The notes under the pieces were generated by a model. The model saw only the letters and a program-made list of their open reading frames with translations, was not told the DNA's origin and made no database searches. A program made the translations under genes and the position numbers. This document shows, in pieces, positions 45,486 through 56,300 of a stretch of 64,000 nucleotides of DNA. The stretch covers positions 744,001 to 808,000 of the forward strand of contig JASVEC010000002.1 of assembly GCA_030770535.1 (NCBI GenBank). Reading direction: 5' to 3'. How positions within the stretch are numbered: the first letter of the stretch is position 1; the number at the start of each line of letters is the position of its first letter. Source of the DNA: Batkoa obscura (Eukaryota; Entomophthoromycota; Entomophthoromycetes; Entomophthorales; Batkoaceae).

Positions 45486-47631
45486 ATGAATGGGGATAAA
45501 ACAGAAATCAAAGATAATGATTTCAATACAATAATTGAAGATAATATTGGAAATAGTCATTCAAGAGATGAAGAAAGGAATAGTAGTTCAAATAACCAAG
45601 AGAGGGATAATAGTAGTGATGACGATTTAGAGTTTAGAGATTATAATACAAACGAAAAGAATAAAAGAAATGGACCATTACTTGATTTTAACCAACTTGA
45701 AGCAAGTGTTAGAACCGAAGAAGTCGAGCATGATATAGAAGAAAGTGATTGGTGGAGTAGAGAAGGGTTGAGTTATGAAGAAGCCAAGGAATTTGATTCC
45801 CAGTTTTATATAAGAAGGATCAATAATTCTAACGAAGGAATTAATAAAAAATGGTATAACAAATGGCTATCATCTACTTGGGCTAGAATGATTTGGACCA
45901 CTATCACTTTACTAGGTTTACAATTCACTTGGTCTTTAGAGCTTTCTTATGGTAAGTTAATTCATATATATATTATATATTTTGTAATTTAATTAAAGGT
46001 ACTCCTTATTTATTATCACTTGGATTATCCAAATCTATGATGTCATTGGTTTGGCTAGCGGGTCCACTTTCAGGTAATTATTATTCAATAATAATATAAT
46101 ATAGTATAATATAATAGACTATAATTAAATTATTTTAGGATTAATAATGCAACCATTGATTGGAGTAATAAGTGATAAATGTGAGTCGCCATTAGGACGA
46201 CGTCGACCATTTTTAATTGTTGGTACGGTATTTGTGTTATTTGCATTAATAAGTATTGGGTGGACGCAAGAATTCGTTGATTTTTTAAATGGTCCATCAT
46301 CTGCTACAAAATATATTGCTGTATTAGCTTTTTATATTTTAGATTTTGCTGTTAATACAAGTAAGTTTTTTTTATGTCTTTTTCAACAAGTGTTTTTTAT
46401 CCTATATTTTTAGTTCAAGCTGCTGCTAGAGCTTTAGTTGTAGATGTTTTACCAGCTAAATTTCAAGAAACGGGGAATGCATGGGCAGGACGAATGATTG
46501 GGGTTGGCAATGTTATTGGATATTTCATGTAAGTTGATCTATTTTAAATTTAAAAATCGCATTTATTTAGTTTAACTGTTTAGGGGGTATTTGGATTTAG
46601 TAACATTGTTTCCAGGTCTTGGGGATAAACAATTAAAAATATTAAGCTTTTTTGCATGTCTATTACTTACATTTATGGTAGGTTTAACTTGTTTTATGGT
46701 TCGGGAAATTCAATATAGTAAACCAAATTTAATTGAACCGCCTATTAATGAAGCAATTGAAAGAAATAATACACATGAATTTACACCCATATTTCAAGCT
46801 ATTAAAGATATTTTTATAAATATTAAAAGTTTACCACAGCCAATATGGAGATTATGTGTTGTTCAATTCTTTTCTTGGATTGGTTGGTTTCCTTTTTTAT
46901 TTTATTCAACTACTTGGGTAGCTGAATTTATGAATAATAACATAGCAATAAATAATAACCAATTAGAAGATGAAGTAGGTAACAAAACAAGGGTAGGATC
47001 AAAGGCGTTTGTTATTTATTCTATTGTATCATTAGTATCATCCTTTGTATTACCAGTATTTTGTAGTTCAAGTATCAATAATAATAACAATTCAAAACTA
47101 AAAAATATAATTCAATATTTTCCAACTTTGCCTCAATTCTTTACATTATCTTTAGTCTTATTTGGTATATTAATGTTATCTACATTCTTTATAAACTCTG
47201 TTATTGGTGCTACTTTAATTATTGCTTTATGTGGTATATCCTGGTCTGTTTCAATGTGGGCACCCTTTGCATTAATTGGTGAATTTGTACACCAAAAAGG
47301 ATCAATAAGTCAAAATTCAGAGTATTTGCCTTTACAGGATATTGTCACTCAAACTAATAACAATAATAATCAAATCCATCAAATAAACGATAATAATAAT
47401 AACAATAATGTTACAAACAATGATAGTAATCTTACCAATCCACAACCAGAAGCAGGAATGATATTGGGAATTCATAATATATTTATTGTTGTACCTCAAT
47501 TACTGACATCTTTTGTGGCTGCTATTATATTTATGATACCTGGTTTAGGGGAATCAGTGGGCATTATTTTAAGACTGGGTGGTATTACTTCGTTAGTGGC
47601 ATGTTATTTATCTTTAAAGTTATGGAAATAA
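45486..47631 (+). CDS. GPH/SLC45-type sugar transporter (sucrose or alpha-glucoside:H+ symporter-like)
   Basis: Five exons (45486-45951, 45999-46073, 46139-46360, 46414-46528, 46584-47631) join in frame for 641 residues. After a ~125-residue hydrophilic acidic N-tail the 12-helix core starts at WARMIWTTITLLGLQFTWSL. The family loop SDKCESPLGRRRPFL (between helices 2 and 3) is the hallmark of plant SUT, S. pombe Sut1 and animal SLC45 carriers. AAARALVVDVLP is a second conserved block. QFFSWIGWFPFLFYSTTWV starts the second half. A Q/N-rich loop (about 580-600) precedes the last two helices. It probably imports sucrose, maltose or a related glucoside with protons; trehalase elsewhere in the window suggests disaccharide use, but the link is only contextual. 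Confidence 0.9.
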
Positions 47632-47829
47632 AATTTTAATAAAAATAATTAAGAGTTAAAGTTATTTGAGTATAAAGTTAATTTTTTAAATGAAGATAAT
47701 AATAAATGAATGAAGCAAAAGTTAATTTTTTTATAAAATTGATTTATTTGATATAGATAATAGAAGGAAAATTAAATATTATATTGAAGTTACTTTAAAA
47801 GTTAAAATGATATATAATTATCTTATTAA

Positions 47830-49044
47830 CTAGTAATCATAATTATATTTATCAGAGTGACCATGTTTCTTTCCATGGTGATAATCATCTACATCATGAT
47901 ATTTGTGGTCATCATAGTGTTTGTGCTCATGACCATAACCGCGTCTGTGATGTTTGTATCCTTTAACACCTTTACTACGACGGTAGACATGATGTTTCTT
48001 ACCATAGTGGTCATCATCACCATAGCGTTTAGCACCGTAATGATGATCATCATCATCATCATAATGCTTCTTTTTACCATAATGATGGTCATCATCATCA
48101 TCATAATGTTTCTTTTTACCGTAATGGTGGTCATCATCGTCTTTACCATAATGTTTCTTTCCATGGTAGTGGTCATCATCATGGTAGCTTGGCTTGTAAT
48201 CATCAGTCTTATAACTTCTTCTATAGACCTTCTTTTTGCCGTAATGATCGTCATCATCACCATAATGCTTCTTTTTACCATAATGGTGGTCATCATCATC
48301 ACCATAATGCTTCTTTTTACCATAATGGTGGTCATCATCATCATCGTAATGCTTCTTTTTACCATAATGGTGGTCATCATCATCATCATAATGCTTCTTT
48401 TTACCATAATGATGGTCATCATCATCATCATAATGTTTCTTTTTACCGTAATGGTGGTCATCATCGTCTTTACCATAATGTTTCTTTCCGTGGTAGTGGT
48501 CATCATCATGATAACTTGGCTTGTAATCATCAGTCTTATAACTTCTTCTGTAATGTTTCTTTCCATAATAATGGTCATCATCATCATCATAATGTTTCTT
48601 TTTACCATAATAATGGTCATCATCATCATCATAATGTTTCTTTCCATAATAATGATCATCATCGTCATCGTAATGTTTTTTACCATAATAATGATCGTCA
48701 TCATCATCATCATAATGTTTTTTGCCATATTTTGATTTCTTATATTTATCCTTTTTGTCATCCTTCTTATCATCCTTTTTATCGTCATCCTTTTTATCGT
48801 CTTTTTTGTCATCTTTCTTGTCATCTTTCTTGTCATCCTTCTTATCATCTTTTTTGTCCTCAGTTAAACTAACTTCAGGTGGTGCATTATCAACACTGGC
48901 AACATTTGGAGCACTATTTAATTTAAGTCCCTTTAATGCCTCTTGGACACCACTTTGACCTAAGATATCAGCACCAGCAAGACCTTCAGCAGTAAGTTGA
49001 TGAGCACAAAGTGCGAGAAGGGTAAGTAAGGAAATATTCTTCAT
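47830..49044 (-). CDS. Secreted Asp/His/Tyr repeat protein with dibasic-bounded units
   Basis: Intronless, 404 residues, no known domain. The signal peptide is ISLLTLLALCAHQLTA. A short leader (EGLAGADILGQSGVQEALKG...) precedes about nine DDKK repeats. Then come some 15 units of the type HYDDDDDHHYG followed by KK or KKK, with variants HYGKDDDDHHYG, HYGDDDDHYG and one ending AKR. A longer insert unit, YRRSYKTDDYKPSYHDDDHYHG, occurs twice, defining a higher-order duplication of ~130 residues. The tail is His/Lys/Tyr-rich (RRGYGHEHKHYDD). Two readings fit: a precursor cut by a Kex2-like protease into many near-identical peptides, or a secreted metal-binding or wall structural protein. Kex2 prefers KR over KK, which weakens the first. 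Long open frames on the opposite strand are by-products of the repeat. Confidence 0.8.
   Translation of the reverse strand: MKNISLLTLLALCAHQLTAEGLAGADILGQSGVQEALKGLKLNSAPNVASVDNAPPEVSLTEDKKDDKKDDKKDDKKDDKKDDKKDDDKKDDKKDDKKDKYKKSKYGKKHYDDDDDDHYYGKKHYDDDDDHYYGKKHYDDDDDHYYGKKKHYDDDDDHYYGKKHYRRSYKTDDYKPSYHDDDHYHGKKHYGKDDDDHHYGKKKHYDDDDDHHYGKKKHYDDDDDHHYGKKKHYDDDDDHHYGKKKHYGDDDDHHYGKKKHYGDDDDHYGKKKVYRRSYKTDDYKPSYHDDDHYHGKKHYGKDDDDHHYGKKKHYDDDDDHHYGKKKHYDDDDDHHYGAKRYGDDDHYGKKHHVYRRSKGVKGYKHHRRGYGHEHKHYDDHKYHDVDDYHHGKKHGHSDKYNYDY
47990..48720 (-). repeat. Higher-order tandem coding repeat in the secreted protein gene
   Basis: Units of about 39-45 bp containing (ATCATC)n and ATAATG(C/T)TTCTTTTTACC on the plus strand, arranged in two larger blocks that each begin with the RRSYKTDDYKPSYH-coding insert. 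Near-identity between units suggests ongoing homogenisation. Confidence 0.88.
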
Positions 49045-50737
49045 ATTGTTAATATCTAATTAATAAATTAAATTTAATTGTAATATAACATCGATGGTAA
49101 AAATTAAGATATTTATATTTTTTTTTAAAGTATGGAGGAGTATCAAACTCCAGTATTTAGCATAAAGGAGATAAATGTTACTATATTCTCCTAAATACAT
49201 AGAGTTAACCCCTTAAAGGTAAGGTTTTGTTGATAAAAATATAGAATTTGCTAAATTTGGTTAATTTGAAAAACGAAAAATTTGAACTATTAACCTTATT
49301 TAGCTATTTTAAGCTTAATAATTTTAACATAAACAATTTTCTCCTTAATTTTTAAATTACCCCAGAAATAATAAAGTGGGTTTAATAATGTAATTTACCC
49401 AGTTACGAAATAGAAAATGATGAATTTATTAAAAAATAATAGTTAACTTGATTCATAAGTTTCCTATTAACAGTATAATAGAAAATAAAGTATCTTAAAC
49501 AGAACAAAAGTAACTTATTTTTAATTATACCCCCACTATTAAGCTTAAAACTCAATAGTAAATTGTTTGAAATAATAATTACACCTAAAATATTTTTCTA
49601 AATACGCTAAGCTGAAACTGGGGGTTAAATGAGTATATTTTTTAAATTTTCTCATTTTCATAACTTTTATGCATGTGAGCTGAATTAATTTTTTAACTCG
49701 ATTTGCCCATTTTTATTGAATACTTCATATCGATGATGTATTATTAAAGGTAGATTAAAAATAGCAAGCTTGCTTAAACTGTGTTAATAAATATTTTAAC
49801 ACTTATGTTATTTACAATCTCACTAATAAACAATTAGTCGAATTATTAATACTATGAGTTGTAGAGTTTTTTTAATAATATTAAAAAAATCAATATTTCG
49901 AAAAAGGGATAATTTTTAAAATGAAATAATTGCATAAAAATAAAGCTTATCCAGGGGGATTTTGAGTATACGTAATAATAAAGGCAACCTTCTTGTATTT
50001 TGAAAAGTTGAACTATGATAGTTAAAACTTGGTAAAAAAACATTATTTATTCATAAACTATTTTTGAATATTTGTAGAATCAGTTTATCCAAAGTCTTTT
50101 CTACATTTCAAAAAAAATTAAAGCAGTTCCTAGATATTGTATTGTTACAGATAAAAAGTCTTGAAAAGTAATCGAACTAAATATGTTTATTTTTAAGAGT
50201 ATAAAAGTTATGAGGAAGGAGGTAAGAAAAAGAGGGGTATGTAAAAGCGAGATAATGTATTAAGGTTTAGCTAAAAATTCTAGGATAGATTGACTTTAAA
50301 TGCGGAAAGGATCTGTTTTTTGTTTCTATTTTATTTATTCGCTTTGGTTTTAGTTTTGATTTTGGGCCAAAATACCTGTGACTTTAGACATTTAAATATT
50401 CTAAAAAAAATTAAGCATTGTTAATATTTTTATTATAGTAAACAGAACTTCATAAAATAAAGTGATAATTTAATTAATTTTTATAGACTGTAGTATTCAA
50501 TCAGCCTATTTAAATAATTTTTCTTAAATAAAAAATAAACAATGCCACTATTTATTACTATCTATTAATTTTAAATTAAATTAGAAATTGGATTCTGTAT
50601 AAATAATATTGATAAGATAAAAATGGTCATGTTATTTTAGAAAATCAAGATTTAAGTCCTATTATGGCCATTAGTATAATAAAAATCATCAATGTTAGAT
50701 TTATAAACTATTTTTTTAACTGTTAAGCTTTTGTATA

Positions 50738-50838
50738 TGAAGATGTATTTTTTACTTAGGAATTTTACTGATAGTCTTTCCATTCAAATGATGGGACTTG
50801 AAGATGGAAAAAGCAATGAAAGCCAAAAAAACACCTTA
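50738..50838 (+). mobile_element. TA-MITE family A, copy 7 (diverged)
   Basis: Starts TA|TGAAGATGTATTTTTT; the core is altered to AAATGATGGGACTTGAAGATGG; ends AACACCTTA. Confidence 0.75.
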
Positions 50839-51207
50839 ATATGCTTTTTTATAAAACTGATTGCATTTAGACCCTTTTATTTTATTTTAACTTGGGGTTA
50901 AGTTTTTACACTGAATTTTTGAATTACATTAATATGTTAGTCAACATATATGTTATAAAAAGTAACAGCAAATTAAAATAAACCAAAGCATCTAATTGCA
51001 ATTAGTTCTATCAAATGAAAACATGAGAAAATGGCAATTTTCTCTCATATTATTTCAATATTAGCAACTTCAAATATGGGCATCTTATTTATGCCCAAAT
51101 AGAAATTACTTTTTGCAGAAAAAATTATTGGGACATGAATGCTCAAATAGTCCAACTGTATAAAGTAACTCTTACTTCAATATAGTTATATTAAAAATAT
51201 AAATATA

Positions 51208-51306
51208 TGAGAATGTTTTTTTTGGTTTCATTACTTTTTCCATTTTTTAAGTGCTATTTGAGCGGAAAGATTGTTAGTAAAATTCTTAAAAAAAGTACAC
51301 TCCTAT
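51208..51306 (-). mobile_element. TA-MITE family A, copy 8
   Basis: Reverse copy: TA|TGAGAATGTTTTTTTTGG at the left, AAGTGCTATTTGAGCGGAAA core, right end ACACTCCTA slightly decayed. Confidence 0.85.
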
Positions 51307-53334
51307 GTATATAATTATTATAGTCTAGACAACTTGTTGATATTTTCTTTTTTGTTCATAGTTTTTTAAATTGTTTATTAAATTTTTACAATATTAGTTA
51401 TTATTGAAACATCTTGTATTTTATTGCATAATTTATTTTAAAAAGATTTGTCAGTAATCATAGAAAAGAATTAAAAGTAAAACAAAATTTCTTGAATGAC
51501 ATTTGATAATTTAAGATAATTTTTCATCTCCTTTACTTTACTATCTACACCTTTTTCAAAAAGGGCGTATTTGAAAATATTCTAAACTTTTAAAATAACA
51601 AAATAACAAAATCGTTAAAACGTTATCCAACACTTTTAAAATACTTCTTTATATTGATCAATAACTATAAATCATTTTAAAAAAAACACGTTTTTGAGAT
51701 AACACCAGCTCATAGAGAATAGATAAGTGATTTTCAGCCCTATTTTAATATTGACTAAAAACTAAAGTAGAAGGTCAACCCCACAATGGCTGTTAGGATA
51801 AACAAATGCGTAAAAAATTAAAATTTTACAAATATAGTAAATTAAACTATAAAAATAATCGATTGAAATTGGTCTAAGATTAATAAAATTTTAAAACTAA
51901 TGATGATTATTACTGTTTATAGTTTAATATATTTAATAGTTAGTTTGTTTTTATACAAGAAATAGAATTTAAAGTTTTGTCATTGAAGTTTTAGCCCAAT
52001 CAAATAATATACATTAAAATAGTTAGTTTTTTATTTTTAATAATAGACTTTAATTAAGACAATTCAACTTTAAAAATTTATATTATAAAGATGGTATTTT
52101 TTAACTTTTAATTGACATATCTTTTAACATACTGTGATTTATTTAAAAAACATCAAGGCCTTTAGTCTTAGATAAGTTCGCTTTAAAATCATATCTTTAC
52201 TTGTAGTTATTGTTAGGCACATTAAAAGCTTTTTACTTTTTCAAGGATATAGAAATAATACCCTCATTTTTAATAATTTGCAATACAATGATTTAGAGCA
52301 GAAATAGTTCCTTCTTGGAATATTAATCTAAATGTTACATACCAGAATTTCCTATTTATTTCTATTTATTTAAACCACCCATGTGCTTCATCTACCATTG
52401 TTTTATGGGAATATTTTTAAAACCTTGAACCCAAAACTAGATATTTGTTAATTCTATAGTAGTATTTATTCATTTTTTTACTAGCTTGAAAACTTTGACG
52501 TTGACATTTATCTAATATTTCAAGATTTTTATTTATTAAATTTCTATGATATCAGTAATATATACATTAAAATATGCACCAATATATTTAACTCATTTAT
52601 AGTTATGTTCATTCAACAATCTTATGAATATTCTAAAGAATAAAAATGACGAACTTTTAATTAACGTAACTTTACAGGGACTTTTAAGATATAAATGGCT
52701 AATATATGAAATACAGTTTCCATAATTGTAATATTATGGGAATATAGGCACGATAACTTGATTAATAAAAAATTCTCTTTCCAAGATCATTGTTCCATTC
52801 TTTTATTAATAAAATGTATTGTATTCAAGTTTTATATTTGATTGTCAACATAAAGACTTTTTCTATAATAAACAATTACAATAGTTAAACTCTATGGATT
52901 TAAGAGATCTAATAATTTCTTTAAAAAATAAATTATTTTATTTTTGGCGGAGTAAACAGTAATATAACATACACCGTTATTTGGTTAATCTTTTGTTTAA
53001 AAAAGTTGAACTGCATATTTAGACTTTTTGAAAGCTAAATAATTTCCTCCTTAATTCCTTTACTTATGGCAAACCTTTAAAATGATTGGAAGTGCTCATT
53101 CTTTAGTACAGACTAATAAAGTTGTTCATTCAAATAGGATCAAATGATTTCATTGGTTGATTACTGGTATTTTGGGGTTTATCGAATTTAGGTATAAATA
53201 TTAATTTAGTTCTCATCCACAAAAGTAATTCTTTTTTAATCAACTTAATAGTGTATTTTAATAACATTAGAAAATATCTATTAAACATTTTGTTTTAAAG
53301 TATCACGATAACTATCTTTTTTGTTGTTTAATAG

Positions 53335-53340
53335 TATAAA
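53335..53340 (+). promoter_or_regulatory. TATA box of the ABCC transporter gene
   Basis: TATAAA, 38 bp upstream of the start codon. Confidence 0.5.
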
Positions 53341-53378
53341 ACTAATATATATTTACCTAATTTTTCAAATAATTTAAA

Positions 53379-56300
53379 ATGAAACCTTTTGAATTAAAAG
53401 GTTTATTTTTCTTGTCCGATTGGTTTTATCTATGGGTATTTCCTTTAGTTGGTGCTCTTCTTCGCACTGATCTCAAACAAATTCAAATCCTTTTGGCCAA
53501 AACCGAAAGAGCGGGGATTAATGGTGATAGTTTGGAGGCAGCTTGGCAAGATGAACAAGCTAACAATGCTAAATCACCATCTATTTTAAGATCTCTTTAT
53601 AAGGTTTATGGTAAAGCTTATATTTTAGTCGGTATTTGGAAATTAGTTTGGGCTCTTTTCACATGGTTGGGTGCTTATTATTTCCTTCAAGTTTCACTTC
53701 AATACTTTGATAAAGTTAATTTCAACTGGAGTGAAACCGCTGGTTATCTGTTCACTCTTGCTCTTTTCCTTTCTTCATTATTTAGTTCCATTGCTATCCA
53801 TCAACTTTATGGTCAATGCTCTCGTATTGGAATCCAAATCAAATCAGCTCTTACCGTTTTAGTTTACAGAAAATCACTTATGTTATTCAGAGTTAAAGGT
53901 GGTGCTGGTGAGGTTATTAATGTACTTTCCACTGATGTTTCACGTATCACTGAAGCTGTAACTAATTTACATTTCCTTTGGTCTGCTTTAGTTGAAGCTA
54001 TTTTGATTCTTGGTATTTCCTTTGGTTTAATAGGGGTTGCTGCTTTTCCAGCTCTCGGTATTGTTATAATTCTTCTTCCTTTACAATACTATCTCGGTAA
54101 GAAAACTTCCGATCTCCAAGTCCAAAATACTGCCATTACTACTCATAGAGTTCATCTTATGTCAGAAATCTTGACTGCAATTAAATTGATTAAATTCTAT
54201 GCCTGGGAACAACCATTCTCTGAGAGAATTAACGAAATCCGTAAAAAAGAAATTAATCTTATTAAGCGTACAATGCAAATCAAGGCTATTAACTTTGCTG
54301 TTGTGTTTGCGGTTCCTGTTATTGTTGCACTCTTATCATTAGTCACATTAACCTATACCAAGGAAAAACCATCTGCGTCAATTGCGTTTACTATCCTTTC
54401 TGTTTTCAACACTTTACGTTATCCTTTCCTTATGTTACCTATGGCTGTAAAGAGTTACTCTGGCTCAATTTTATCAATTAAACGTTTAAATGAATTTTTC
54501 ACTCAACTTGAAATTGAAGGTTATGATCTTAACCAAAAGTCAGACCATCCAGAACTTGCTATTAAAATGAACGAATCTTCTTTCTCATGGGAAGAAAATG
54601 ATGATCACCCACCATTTTTACAAGATCTTAAACTAGATATAAAACATGGTGAGCTTATTGCCGTTATTGGTGATGTTGGTTCAGGTAAATCGAGTTTAAT
54701 CGCAGCTATCCTTGGTCAAATGAGACAAGTAGGTGGTGAACGTTTAAAAGTTTACGGAAGTGTTAGTTATGTTCCTCAAGAAGCTTGGTTACTTAATATG
54801 ATACTTCGTGAAAACGTAACCTTTGGAAAAGAGTTTGACAAGGCTCATTATGATGAAACAATTAAAGTTTGTGCTTTGGAAAGAGATTTAACTTTATTAG
54901 TTGCTGGTGATCAAACTGAAATTGCAGAACGTGGTTCTAATCTTTCTGGTGGACAAAGACAACGTGTATCCTTAGCACGTGCTGTCTATAACTTTGGTGA
55001 TATTATTCTTTTAGATGATCCTCTTAGTGCAGTAGATCAAAACGTTGGTAGACATATTTTTGAGCAATGTATTAAAGGAAAGCTTTCTGAGAAAACAGTT
55101 ATTTTTGTTACTCATGCACTCCAATATTTACCTCAAGTGGACCGTATCATTGGAATGAAGGATGGTAAAATTAATAAAATTGGTACCTATGATGAGTTAA
55201 TGGCAAAAGATGAAGAATTTAAGAACTTGATCAATTCACATGTTGCATCTGGAGAAGAAAGTGATGAAATTGAGATTGAACATGCTGACCCTTCTAATGA
55301 AAAGGCTGTTGACAACACTATTTTAAATCAACTTTCAATTCAAGATAGAACTCAGTTATCAATCCGTGCTGATAACCGTGATATTAATGAGGCCACCATT
55401 TCTTCAATTATTGAAAAGAATCAATTATCTGTTCTTCAAGGTCAAATTCAAGGCCATGATGTTGCCGCTGCCATCCAACGCAATCAGCTTACTGTTCACT
55501 CTTTAGTTGAAGAAAAGAAAGAGATCTCTGTTGAACCTAAATCTAAAGAAGAGGATGATGCTAAGAAAGGAGCTTTAGTAACTGAAGATCTTTCTGCCTC
55601 AAAGATGGGTATACAGGATGTTATACTTTATCTTACTGCTGGTTCCGGCGTAATCATTACTGTCAGTATTTTCGCATACTTCTTCTTAGTTCATTGTGTA
55701 CGTTTATTCTCTGATTTCTGGCTCAACTTCTGGATTCCAAATCGTCTTAACTTTGATCCAAAACTCAGCCTTGATACCATCTATTTGGCATCTTATGCTG
55801 CTTTCACACTGGTATTTACTTTTGGTGTATTGACTCGTGGTTTAGCATTTGCCTATGAAGCTGCTAAGAAAGCACACGTTCTTCATGATGATATGTTTGC
55901 TTCAGTAATGATGGCTCCAATGGGATTCTTTGATACTACCCCTCTCGGTCGTATTCTTTCTGCTTTCTCTAAGCATCAATTCCATGTAGATGATACAATG
56001 CCAGATGCTCTTATGCAATCTTTACAATATGCTCCATTAGCTGCCGGTGCTTTAGTATTAGTAGCTGCTGTTGTATACTGGCCCAATGCTGTTGCTACTA
56101 TTATTCTTGTAATCATTGGATTTAGTTTAGTATATTTCACCACTCCAGCTGAAACCAAACTTAAACAATTAGAAGCAGTAACAAAACCTCCAATTTATGC
56201 ACATTTAACTGCTACTCTTGAAGGTTTATTTTCTATCCGTGCTTACCATGCCCAAAACAGATTTGATTCAATTAATATTACACTTTTAGATGATAATCAT

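Larger units (their letters stand above)
49045..53378. other. 4.3-kb gene desert
   Basis: The longest gene-free stretch of the window. It is AT-rich with no credible ORF, RNA gene or long repeat; two family A MITEs lie at 50738 and 51208. A TATAAA at 53335-53340 precedes the ABC transporter. Confidence 0.6.

Noticed and set aside
47857-48872. Long open frames on the plus strand (up to ~290 codons) opposite the secreted repeat protein
   Set aside because: They are produced by the repetitive ATC/CAT-type sequence. Translations are Met/Ile/Val or His/Asn runs without start context, while the minus-strand frame has a signal peptide and sensible unit structure.
49045-53378. Gene desert as a centromere or subtelomere
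   Set aside because: No satellite array, telomere-like repeat or element cluster; only two MITEs in ordinary AT-rich DNA.
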